This document shows, piece after piece, positions 1 through 6,092 of a DNA stretch of 6,322 bases; position 1 is the first letter of the stretch, and the number at the start of each line of letters is the position of its first letter. The DNA is from Desulfonatronospira sp. (lineage in GTDB: Bacteria; Desulfobacterota; Desulfovibrionia; Desulfovibrionales; Desulfonatronovibrionaceae). Under the pieces are notes generated by a model. The model made no database searches. It was given only the letters and a program-made list of their open reading frames with translations, and was not told where the DNA came from. The stretch lies in NCBI GenBank assembly GCA_007127015.1, contig SLAE01000132.1, positions 1 to 6,322 of the forward strand, written 5' to 3'. Position numbers and translations under genes: made by a program.

Positions 1-1011
1 GACAGGATGGACAGAGAGCTCAAACAGCTCTCCAGGACTCTGGATGAAGAATCCACTTTTCAGGGCATGATTGGTCGATCGTCCCGGATGAAAAATGTTT
101 TTGAACTCGTGGAGAAGGCTGCTCAGAGCGATTTTCCAGTATTTATCAGCGGTGAATCAGGCACGGGCAAAGAGCTCGTGGCTCAGGCCATTCACAAGCT
201 CAGCCCGCGCACGCAGCAGCCCTATATGCAGGTCAATTGCGCCGCACTTAATGAATCCCTTCTGGAGAGCGAGCTCTTCGGGCACGTCAAGGGTGCTTTC
301 ACCGGAGCTATGCAGCACCGCAAGGGTCGTTTCGAAGCGGCTGACAAGGGCTCTATCTTTCTTGATGAAATCGGCGATCTTCCCATGTCCACACAGGTAA
401 AGCTGCTCAGGGTCCTGGAAACCAAGTCTTTTGAACGCGTAGGAGAGAACAGGACCATTTCCGTTGATCTGCGTTTAATAACCGCGACAAACAAGAATCT
501 GCCCGAGCTGATATCCGCGGGCAGATTCAGGGAAGATCTCTTTTACCGCATCAACGTCATTCCCATAATTCTTCCTCCTTTGAGGGAAAGAAAAGAAGAT
601 ATTCCGCATCTGGCTGATTTCTTCATTCAAATGCTGTCCAAGAAAAAAAAAAAAAACATCAGGGGAATAAATCCTGAGGCTATGCGCATCTTCATGAATT
701 ACTCCTGGCCTGGAAATATAAGGGAACTCAAAAGTGCTTTGGAATACAGCTATGTTCTGACAGACGGCCCGATGATACAACCCGGTCACCTTCCCGAAAA
801 CATGCTCAAAGATACACAACCTCAGGCGGTTCATCCTCATGAAGAGGGCATAAGCAACATGCAGCAGCAGAAACAGGAACTGATCAAAGCGCTTAAGCAG
901 AGCAGGGGCAACAAGTCCCAGGCGGCCAGGATGCTTGGCATCAACCGGGTGACCGTGCTCAATAGAATGCGCAGGTTTGGAATTGATCTGCAAAAAGATG
1001 TTGTATACTGA
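1..1011 (+). CDS. Sigma-54-dependent transcriptional activator (AAA+ / Fis HTH), 5' end outside window
   Basis: Bacterial enhancer-binding protein that uses ATP hydrolysis to remodel sigma-54 RNA polymerase. Numbering from the Met at base 7: Walker A GESGTGKE at 49-56, the sigma-54 contact loop GAFTGA at 96-101, Walker B IFLDE ending at D120-E121, and arginine-finger region FREDLFYR at about 174-181. The WPGNIREL motif lies in the lid, and a Fis-type helix-turn-helix (GNKSQAARMLGINRVTVLNR) is close to the C-terminus. The frame is open through base 1. The first ~20 residues resemble the linker that usually follows a PAS or receiver domain, so the Met at base 7 is probably internal and a sensory domain lies off the left edge. 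Because that domain is not visible, the signal and targets are unknown. Oddity: a 14-A run at 643-656 encodes consecutive lysines between the AAA+ core and the lid. Family assignment is very secure; the specific regulator name is not determinable. Confidence 0.96.
   Translation, partial: DRMDRELKQLSRTLDEESTFQGMIGRSSRMKNVFELVEKAAQSDFPVFISGESGTGKELVAQAIHKLSPRTQQPYMQVNCAALNESLLESELFGHVKGAFTGAMQHRKGRFEAADKGSIFLDEIGDLPMSTQVKLLRVLETKSFERVGENRTISVDLRLITATNKNLPELISAGRFREDLFYRINVIPIILPPLRERKEDIPHLADFFIQMLSKKKKKNIRGINPEAMRIFMNYSWPGNIRELKSALEYSYVLTDGPMIQPGHLPENMLKDTQPQAVHPHEEGISNMQQQKQELIKALKQSRGNKSQAARMLGINRVTVLNRMRRFGIDLQKDVVY
643..656 (+). repeat. A14 homopolymer inside the sigma-54 activator gene
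   Basis: Fourteen consecutive A residues, preceded by AAG and followed by C, encode four Lys and the start of an Asn codon (the protein reads SKKKKKN). As written the gene stays in frame. Loss of one A would give a TAA at 668-670, and gain of one A a TGA at 675-677. Either would remove the lid and the DNA-binding domain while keeping Walker A, GAFTGA and Walker B. Confidence 0.9.
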
Positions 1012-1194
1012 TGCCGTATTTTAAAAAAACTTCTTTTTAAGACCTGGTAAAAAATCGGCTTGATCATCTGCTTATGAACATGTATGCGGATTTCAAAGTC
1101 ATTACAGCTGATTTTCATACTTAAAAGGTATCTTTTGGTTGAAGCATACCGAACCTGTGGCTGGACAAATTGCTTGCAGCTGAATTTTGCATGA
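1012..1194. other. Spacer with no recognisable gene
   Basis: Between the activator stop and the PAS remnant I see no convincing coding region. ATG at 1011 overlaps the activator stop but reads only nine codons. ATG at 1084 reads 36 codons to the TGA at 1192-1194, in the same frame as the PAS remnant, but its residues match no family I recognise. The stretch may be the eroded 5' part of the PAS-GGDEF gene. Confidence 0.5.
1021..1040 (+). terminator. Weak AT-only hairpin after the activator gene
   Basis: TTAAAAA (1021-1027) pairs perfectly with TTTTTAA (1034-1040) across a 6-nt loop, starting 9 nt after the regulator stop codon. The stem has no GC pairs and no U-tract follows beyond the stem itself, so it is a poor intrinsic terminator. 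It may only be a remnant or a stabilising 3' end. Confidence 0.2.
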
Positions 1195-1692
1195 GTCCAC
1201 TTAGCCGGTGAACTGGCTCGACTTGGCGGATGGAGCGTGGATCTTGCAGAAAATAAAATAATCTGGTCCGACCAGGTTGCGGAAATTCATGAGATGCCTT
1301 CCGGCTATTGCCCGACAATTGAAGAAAGTTTCAGTTTTTATGCTTCTGAATTTCAGGATAGAATAAAACAGGTTTTCAGTTCATGTATAAATGAAGGAAT
1401 CCCTTATGATGAGGAAATGCAGCTTATATCCGCCAAAGGCCGTAAAGTGTGGGTGCGGACAATCGGAGTGGCTGAAAGGAACGACTCAGGCAGGGTAGTC
1501 GGTCTGCATGGAGGCCTGCAGGACATTACTGAACGCAAGTTGTTCGAAGAAAGACTCAAGTACATGAGCCTGCATGACAAACCGGACTGTACAACAGGAC
1601 CTACCTTGAAAATGAGATGCAGCGGTTGAGCAAAGACCAGGTGTATCCGAACAACGGTTATTTCCATGGATGTGGATGGACTCAAGTCATAA
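1195..1692 (+). pseudogene. Decayed PAS-GGDEF (diguanylate cyclase) remnant
   Basis: The reading frame from just after an in-frame TGA (1192-1194) gives a good PAS_3-type domain. It starts GELARLGGWSVDL, continues through WSDQVAEIHEMP, and ends with the PAC-like VVGLHGGLQDITERK at about 1495-1540, followed by the GGDEF linker LKYMSLHDK. The frame then breaks at about 1581. A second frame from 1584 continues as GLYNRTYLENEMQRLSK, the usual start of a GGDEF domain. It breaks again at about 1650, and a third frame gives TVISMDVDGLK, including the first metal-binding Asp region, before a stop at 1690-1692. The family consensus suggests loss of about 4 nt at the first break, gain of one A at the second and loss of one nt at the third. 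The GG(D/E)EF active-site loop is absent. The longest open piece runs from a possible GTG at 1237 to 1629, but a functional cyclase is excluded. The upstream end is uncertain. Confidence 0.85.
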
Positions 1693-1742
1693 CTTGTTTT
1701 TTGAAATGAAGTGAACAAGAAGTTGTCAGTAAAGATTTTTGT

Positions 1743-1837
1743 TGGCGGAGAGGGTGGGATTTGAACCCACGTGCCCCGGTTAAGGGACAACCCGATTTCG
1801 AGTCGGGCGCGTTACGGCCGGACTTCGCTACCTCTCC
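1743..1837 (-). tRNA. tRNA-Ser (anticodon CGA), CCA encoded
   Basis: On the minus strand the sequence begins GGAGAGGTAGCGAAG and ends CCTCTCCGCCA. The acceptor stem GGAGAGG/CCTCTCC is perfect, with discriminator G and encoded CCA (plus-strand TGG at 1743-1745). The anticodon arm is CCCGA-CTCGAAA-TCGGG, so the anticodon is CGA and it reads UCG serine codons. A long class II variable arm (UGUCCC / GGGGCA around a UUAACC loop, one G-U pair) and the T arm GTGGG-TTCAAAT-CCCAC are both present. The 95-nt length fits tRNA-Ser. It begins 56 nt downstream of the tadA stop codon on the same strand, so it may be processed from a purQ-tadA transcript, or use its own promoter, which I could not identify. 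Its 3' end faces the PAS-GGDEF remnant. Confidence 0.97.
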
Positions 1838-1893
1838 GTTTTTGATGGCAGGCAATAGGTTAAAAGATCCAGTGAAGAAAAGGCATTATTCAG

Positions 1894-2373
1894 CTAACGC
1901 CTGTCCCGGAAGAAATCCTTAAGAAGGTCCAGGCACTTCTGTTCAAGAATCCCCTCGACAATCCAAAATTTACTATGAATCCAGGCAAAGTCAAGGATCT
2001 CATGCCTTGAAAACAAAGCACCCGCCCTGGGATCCCTGGCCCCGAAAACCACTCCGGCTGTTCTGGCCTGGACAATGGCCCCCAAACACATGAGACACGG
2101 TTCAAGTGTAACCACCAGTACAGTATCCTGCAGGCGGTAGTTTTTCCTGATTCTTCCAGCCCGGCGCAGGGCCATGATTTCCGCATGCGCGGACGGATCA
2201 TTCAGGGCGATGCACTGGTTGCGGCCACTGCTGATGATCTTCCCGCTATAAAGGTCTGCCAGCACCGCCCCTACAGGCACTTCACCTTCAGCTTCAGCTC
2301 TTCCGGCTTCAGTGAGAGCGGTCCGCATAAGATGGTTCCAGGCTGAAGCCGAAGTAACAGTGGTATTTTGCAT
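1894..2373 (-). CDS. tadA: tRNA-specific adenosine deaminase TadA
   Basis: Zinc-dependent deaminase that converts the wobble A34 of tRNA-Arg(ACG) to inosine in the cytoplasm. From the ATG at 2373 the protein has 159 residues, normal for TadA. The zinc and catalytic motif HAE is at 63-65 and PCLMC at 92-96 (C93 and C96 as zinc ligands). The usual flanking segments are present: EVPVGAVL near 31-38, GRNQ near 50-53, NDPSAHAEI, and GVVFGARDPRAGA after the cysteines. A TTG immediately before the ATG (2376-2374) is an alternative start. The AAAGG about 13 nt before the ATG and 10 nt before the TTG makes this choice unresolved. The gene follows purQ by 29 nt on the same strand and precedes a tRNA-Ser gene. 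TadA does not act on tRNA-Ser, so that neighbourhood is not a substrate hint. Other CDA-fold deaminases (for example guanine deaminase) are less likely given the motif spacing. Confidence 0.95.
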   Translation of the reverse strand: MQNTTVTSASAWNHLMRTALTEAGRAEAEGEVPVGAVLADLYSGKIISSGRNQCIALNDPSAHAEIMALRRAGRIRKNYRLQDTVLVVTLEPCLMCLGAIVQARTAGVVFGARDPRAGALFSRHEILDFAWIHSKFWIVEGILEQKCLDLLKDFFRDRR

Positions 2374-2402
2374 CAATTCACGAAAACCTTTGGGCGTTTA
2401 TC

Positions 2403-3212
2403 TCATGATGCCCGCAGATACTCAATGCCTCCAGCCAGAAGCTTCACCCCTGGAATATTTTGTTTGCCCCGGGTCCAGGCGGGATGGTTGGTTTCGTGAT
2501 TGTAAGCTTCAGGATGGGGCATGAGCCCGAGGATGGTGCCACCTGGATCGGTCAGTCCGGCAATCGCGGCCGGCGATCCGTTGGGATTGTAAGGATATTC
2601 CTGGGTAGGGTCTTTTGTCCGGGGATGAATGTATTGCAGAGCCACCAGATTGTTTATTATCAGTTCTTCCTGCAGGTTGTCGTCCTTGCAGACCAGTTTC
2701 CCTTCTCCGTGACGCACCGGCAGGAAAAGACTGTCCAGTCCACGGGTAAACACGCTCGGTGAGCGCGGATTGCAGTTCAAATGCACCCATCTGTTTTCAA
2801 AGCGCGCGGAATCATTGTGGGTTAAACTGACCTGACGCTGAAAGTAAAGACTGTTCAGGGCCGGCAAAAGACCCAGTTTGACCAGAAGCTGAAACCCGTT
2901 GCAGATGCCCAGGATCAGCTTGCCCTGAACGTGAAACTGCTTCAAATCATTGATAAGTGATCTTCCGGATGTGGTCCTTGTGTACTGCCAGCGCATGGCC
3001 GCGGCCTGAGCAGCTCCCAGATCGTCGCCGTCAAGAAATCCTCCTGGAAATATAAGCAGATTGTAATCCTCAAGGCGCTCCTTTTCCGTCACCAGATCAG
3101 AAAAAAAACATACTGTCACCCGGTCCGCGCCTGCCAGGCGGGATGCATGTGCGGTTTCGCGCTCGCAATTGGTTCCGTAACCGGTTACAACCAATACTTC
3201 AACCTTGCTCAT
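2403..3212 (-). CDS. purQ: Phosphoribosylformylglycinamidine synthase, glutaminase subunit PurQ
   Basis: Class I glutamine amidotransferase subunit that supplies ammonia to PurL (with PurS) for the FGAR to FGAM step of purine synthesis. The 269-residue protein starts with VEVLVVTGYGTNCE, a PurQ N-terminal signature. It has FPGGFLDGDDLGA near 55-67, the nucleophile Cys104 in GICNGFQLL, and the catalytic His233/Glu235 in LMPHPEAY. The C-terminal NPNGSPAAIAG and TDPGG segments separate PurQ from CarA, GuaA or HisH. It is longer than the ~225-residue Bacillus type, matching the longer form seen in several proteobacterial and archaeal lineages. The ATG is preceded by GGAA at suitable spacing. A GATAAT-like -10 at 3236-3231 (minus) lacks a clear -35, so expression may be from its own weak promoter or by readthrough from the epimerase. 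No purL or purS is visible in the window. Confidence 0.95.
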   Translation of the reverse strand: MSKVEVLVVTGYGTNCERETAHASRLAGADRVTVCFFSDLVTEKERLEDYNLLIFPGGFLDGDDLGAAQAAAMRWQYTRTTSGRSLINDLKQFHVQGKLILGICNGFQLLVKLGLLPALNSLYFQRQVSLTHNDSARFENRWVHLNCNPRSPSVFTRGLDSLFLPVRHGEGKLVCKDDNLQEELIINNLVALQYIHPRTKDPTQEYPYNPNGSPAAIAGLTDPGGTILGLMPHPEAYNHETNHPAWTRGKQNIPGVKLLAGGIEYLRAS

Positions 3213-3267
3213 AAATATTCCTTGAATTTCATTATCTCATGCGGCTGTTTAAAATATTCTGCAGACG

Positions 3268-3309
3268 GTTGAATTTTCAGTCTGTCCATTTAACTGAAAA
3301 AGCTTCAAC
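3268..3309 (-). terminator. Bulged 14-bp hairpin between the epimerase and purQ
   Basis: GTTGAA (3268-3273) pairs with TTCAAC (3304-3309), and TTTTCAGT (3274-3281) with ACTGAAAA (3293-3300). This leaves a 3-nt AGC bulge and an 11-nt loop. The structure begins 6 nt after the epimerase stop codon. No U-tract follows on either strand, so it could be a 3'-end stabiliser, a Rho-linked end or an operator rather than a classical terminator. Confidence 0.35.
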
Positions 3310-3315
3310 AGTTGC

Positions 3316-4371
3316 TCAGCCGTCTATTCCAAAAAACTTCCTGTACCAGCCGACAAATTCTTCAATGCCCTGTTCAATTCCTGTTTCCGGCTTATAATCA
3401 AGATCACTGACCAGATCCTCAACATCAGCGTAAGTGCTTGGCACATCACCCGGCTGCAGGGGCATAAGGTTTTTTCCGGCCTCTCGTCCTAGGGTCTTTT
3501 CCAGGGCCTGGATGAAGTCCATGAGCCGGACGGGGTTGTTGTTGCCGATATTGTAGAGTTTATATGGAGCAATGGAGCTTGAAGGATCAGGATTATGTCC
3601 GTCCCACTCAGGATTTCCTTGGGGCGGCCGGTCCAAAACCCGGATTACTCCTTCCACTATATCGTCTATATACGTAAAATCGCGCTGCATGTCACCGTAG
3701 TTGAACACATCAATGGGCCTGTCCTCCAGGATGGCTTTGGTGAATAGAAATAAAGCCATGTCCGGGCGCCCCCAGGGGCCGTAGACGGTAAAAAATCTGA
3801 GGCCGGTGCAGGGCAGTCCATAGAGGTGCGCGTATGTATGAGCCATGAGCTCATTGCTTTTCTTGGTCGCGGCGTAAAGGCTTATTGGATGATCCACATT
3901 GTCATGGGTGGAGAATGGCTGGGATTCGTTGAGTCCATAGACGCTGGAACTGCTGGCAAAGACAAGATGCCTGACCTGATTATGCCTGCAGCATTCAAGA
4001 AGATTAACATATCCTACCAGGTTGGATTCAACATAGGCATATGGATTGCTCAGGCTGTAACGCACTCCGGCTTGAGCGGCCAGATGGCAGACCCGCTCAA
4101 TCTTGTTTTCTTGAAAGAGCTTTTGCAGGCCGCGGCGATCTTCAAGATTTAATTTTATGAATTCCAGGCCGGGAAATTTTTTTGACCGGATCAGATCAGC
4201 GTATTCAAAAGGACCGCTGAATCCGGATTCTTCCAGTCGACCGTATTTTATCCGCACATCATAGTAATCGTTGATGTTGTCCAGGCCGATTACTTCCATG
4301 CCCTGACCGGCCATGGTCAAGGCCAGCTTGAAACCTATGAATCCGGCTGTACCGGTGATCAGAGTTTTCAT
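3316..4371 (-). CDS. NAD-dependent sugar epimerase, UDP-glucuronate 4-epimerase type
   Basis: Extended short-chain dehydrogenase/reductase of 351 residues. It most resembles the LpsL/Cap1J-type enzymes that convert UDP-glucuronate to UDP-galacturonate for lipopolysaccharide or capsule. The N-terminal Rossmann motif GTAGFIG is at 7-13, with acidic D31 at the end of beta-2 followed by NINDYYD, a hallmark of this subgroup. HLAAQAGVRYS is near 96-106, and the catalytic set is SSSSVYG near 140-146 with Y166-x3-K170. RFFTVYGPWGRPDMA and QRDFTYIDDIVEG are also typical. The protein looks intact and has no signal peptide, so it is cytoplasmic. The start ATG follows GGAG by 5 nt, a good ribosome site. 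It is divergent from gatB and upstream of purQ on the same strand. Substrate specificity (glucuronate versus other UDP-sugars) is inferred from subgroup motifs, and no glycan genes are adjacent to confirm it. Confidence 0.9.
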   Translation of the reverse strand: MKTLITGTAGFIGFKLALTMAGQGMEVIGLDNINDYYDVRIKYGRLEESGFSGPFEYADLIRSKKFPGLEFIKLNLEDRRGLQKLFQENKIERVCHLAAQAGVRYSLSNPYAYVESNLVGYVNLLECCRHNQVRHLVFASSSSVYGLNESQPFSTHDNVDHPISLYAATKKSNELMAHTYAHLYGLPCTGLRFFTVYGPWGRPDMALFLFTKAILEDRPIDVFNYGDMQRDFTYIDDIVEGVIRVLDRPPQGNPEWDGHNPDPSSSIAPYKLYNIGNNNPVRLMDFIQALEKTLGREAGKNLMPLQPGDVPSTYADVEDLVSDLDYKPETGIEQGIEEFVGWYRKFFGIDG

Positions 4372-4456
4372 CCCCGCTCCATCTGTTAAAATTTTTAAAT
4401 CATACGGAAGAACGTCATTTAGTTGCCGGGCAGTTAAGGCATATAGGGAATAGGTT

Positions 4457-4485
4457 TTGACTTCTACCTGGAGCTGGTCTAAAAA
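4457..4485 (+). promoter_or_regulatory. Candidate sigma-70 promoter for gatB
   Basis: TTGACT (4457-4462, five of six to consensus) is separated by exactly 17 nt from TAAAAA (4480-4485, four of six). Transcription would start near 4492, giving a 5' leader of about 165 nt before gatB. AT-rich sequence follows immediately. The placement fits, but the weak -10 keeps confidence moderate. Confidence 0.4.
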
Positions 4486-4528
4486 GAATGTTTATATTAT
4501 TTTTCATAAGCTTTTAGCAAGAGTAAAC

Positions 4529-4660
4529 ATGTCTGGTGAAGAAATCAAGATCAGGCAACCTGGCAACTTGACCTGCATATGCCGTAGTTTCAGGTTTGTC
4601 GGGAAAGCCCGCGCTGATCTGCTCTCCGGGTTTAATAAATATGCGGTAAAAATATCATGA
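4529..4660 (+). CDS. Possible 43-residue leader ORF overlapping the gatB start
   Basis: From ATG 4529 the frame runs 43 codons to a TGA at 4658-4660, overlapping the gatB ATG in the ATGA arrangement. The frame is also open upstream to a TTG at 4457, but that codon falls in the candidate -35 box, so the ATG is the better start. The peptide is basic, with a CIC motif and many Arg/Lys residues; I do not recognise a family and see no membrane segment. The ribosome site before the ATG is weak (AAGAG at short spacing). The gatB start itself lacks a clear Shine-Dalgarno sequence, so this ORF could couple translation into gatB. It may equally be a chance ORF in a 5' leader. Confidence 0.25.
   Translation: MSGEEIKIRQPGNLTCICRSFRFVGKARADLLSGFNKYAVKIS
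4604..4633 (+). promoter_or_regulatory. Small hairpin in the gatB leader
   Basis: AAA-g-CCCG (4604-4611) can pair with CGGG-TTT (4627-4633) with one bulged G and a 15-nt loop. AT-rich TTTAATAAAT sequence lies at and after its 3' side, ending about 16 nt before the gatB start codon. It is short and could be chance; an attenuator-like role is only a possibility. Confidence 0.2.
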
Positions 4661-6087
4661 ATAAATATGAGACCATAATCGGCCTGGAAGTGCATGCCCA
4701 GCTCAAAACCGAATCCAAGATATTCTGTGGCTGCTCCACCAGATTTGGAGACGAACCCAACGTCAACACCTGTCCCGTCTGCGCGGGCATGCCCGGAACA
4801 CTGCCCGTTCTGAACAAAAGGGCCGTCGAATACGCAATAAAAATGGCTCTGGCTGTAGACTGCCGGATAAATTCCAGATCGATCTTCGCCCGGAAGAACT
4901 ATTTTTATCCGGATCTGCCCAAGGGTTATCAGGTTTCACAGCTAGAAAATCCTTTGGCCGAGCATGGGCACATCGTCATCCTGGTGGAGGGACGGGAGAA
5001 GGACATCGGCATCACCAGGATACATATGGAGGAGGATGCAGGCAAGCTGATCCATTCCCTTTCTGAAGGCGTAAGTTATGTGGATCTCAACCGCTCGGGA
5101 GTACCTTTGATCGAGATCGTTTCCGAACCGGACATCAGAAGTCCTCAGGAAGCGTCTGCCTATCTGCGCGCCTTGCGAGGCATTCTGCGCTGTCTGAACA
5201 TCTCCGACGGAAACATGGAAGAAGGCAGCTTTCGCTGCGATGCGAATATTTCTTTGCGTCCCTATGGCCAGCCAGAGTTCGGGGTACGCTCGGAGATCAA
5301 GAATCTGAACTCATTTCGCAATGTGCAAAAGGCCCTGGAATACGAAGTTTCCAGGCAGACCGACATGCTCCTGGACCGGGAGGAAATGGTGCAGGAAACC
5401 AGACTTTTTGATCCGGACAAAGGCATCACCGTATCCATGCGCGGTAAAGAGGAGGCACATGATTACCGCTATTACCCGGATCCTGACCTGGTGCCCCTGG
5501 TGGTCGACGAGCAGTGGATCATGAGCCTGAGGCGCGAGCTGCCTGAACTGCCCGTGGCCAGGATCAACCGGTTTATACGCGATTATGAAATACCCGCTGA
5601 AGATGCTCAGCTGATTACTTCGGAAAGGGATCTGGCCGATTTTTTCGAGCGGACTGTGGATCTGTATGCCGAACCCAAGAAGATCAGCAACTGGATTATG
5701 ACCGAGCTTCTGCGCGAGCTGAATCAGGCAGGGATCACCGTCAAAGAAGCCGTGATCAGGCCCGAACATCTGGCCGCTCTGGTGAAAATGGTGGATGATC
5801 AGGTAATAAGCACAAAAATTGCAAAAAATATTTTTGCCGAAGTGTTCTCCAAAGGAACAGATCCGGAGAAACTGGTCAAGGACAAAGGCCTGCTTCAGAT
5901 TTCAGATCAGAGCGAGCTGGAGCGGATCGTGGACGAAGTAATCGAGGCCAATCCGGATGAGGTGCAGAAATACCGCGGGGGCCGCAAAAAGCTCATGAGC
6001 TTTTTTGTCGGTCAGGTGATGAAGAAAACCAAAGGACAGGCTAATCCCGGCCTGGTCAATCAGATCCTGAAGGACAGGCTGGATTGA
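4657..6087 (+). CDS. gatB: Asp-tRNA(Asn)/Glu-tRNA(Gln) amidotransferase subunit B
   Basis: Kinase-like subunit of the cytoplasmic GatCAB complex. It binds misacylated Glu-tRNA(Gln) or Asp-tRNA(Asn), phosphorylates the side chain and receives ammonia from GatA. The 476-residue length is standard. GLEVHAQL is at 9-16, and a zinc-binding set C24-x-C26 with C39-x2-C42 is complete. YFYPDLPKGYQ is near 82-92, and the metal/ATP-site region HMEEDAGK is at 123-130. It is followed by DLNRSGVPLIEIVSEPD, GSFRCDANIS, VRSEIKNLNSF and the family signature HDYRYYPDPDL. The C-terminal third is the helical plus YqeY-like tRNA-binding tail ending in KGQANPGLVNQIL. The start gives the usual N-terminus; no good Shine-Dalgarno is visible and an upstream small ORF overlaps it by ATGA. 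mtnA follows after 5 nt. gatA and gatC are not in the window. Which of the two tRNAs it serves cannot be read from this sequence. Confidence 0.98.
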   Translation: MNKYETIIGLEVHAQLKTESKIFCGCSTRFGDEPNVNTCPVCAGMPGTLPVLNKRAVEYAIKMALAVDCRINSRSIFARKNYFYPDLPKGYQVSQLENPLAEHGHIVILVEGREKDIGITRIHMEEDAGKLIHSLSEGVSYVDLNRSGVPLIEIVSEPDIRSPQEASAYLRALRGILRCLNISDGNMEEGSFRCDANISLRPYGQPEFGVRSEIKNLNSFRNVQKALEYEVSRQTDMLLDREEMVQETRLFDPDKGITVSMRGKEEAHDYRYYPDPDLVPLVVDEQWIMSLRRELPELPVARINRFIRDYEIPAEDAQLITSERDLADFFERTVDLYAEPKKISNWIMTELLRELNQAGITVKEAVIRPEHLAALVKMVDDQVISTKIAKNIFAEVFSKGTDPEKLVKDKGLLQISDQSELERIVDEVIEANPDEVQKYRGGRKKLMSFFVGQVMKKTKGQANPGLVNQILKDRLD

Positions 6088-6092
6088 AAAAT

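Larger units (their letters stand above)
4372..4656. other. Divergent intergenic region between the epimerase and gatB
   Basis: This 285-bp region holds the start signals of both flanking genes. For the epimerase, minus-strand TATGAT at 4404-4399 is a good -10-like hexamer about 28 nt before the start codon, but no matching -35 is evident. For gatB there is a better-formed promoter, a short ORF touching the gatB start and a small hairpin, each described separately. Confidence 0.6.

Noticed and set aside
475..993. 172-codon open frame antisense to the sigma-54 activator
   Set aside because: It lies wholly inside a strongly conserved gene on the other strand, and its product resembles no family.
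1158..1178. Possible sigma-54 (-24/-12) promoter in TGGCTGGACAAATTGCTTGC
   Set aside because: Both possible GG...GC pairings are 13 nt apart instead of the required 12, and the hexamer TGGCAC is not matched well.
1691..1724. Hairpin CTTGTT/AACAAG downstream of tRNA-Ser as a terminator
   Set aside because: Only six AT-rich pairs with a 15-nt loop, and no U-tract on the tRNA strand.
1404..1790. 128-codon minus-strand frame crossing the tRNA-Ser and the PAS-GGDEF remnant
   Set aside because: It begins inside the tRNA gene, a common false ORF, and is antisense to the better-supported PAS domain.
5311..5769. 152-codon open frame antisense to gatB
   Set aside because: It is a shadow of the gatB coding sequence, with no recognisable motifs or start signals.
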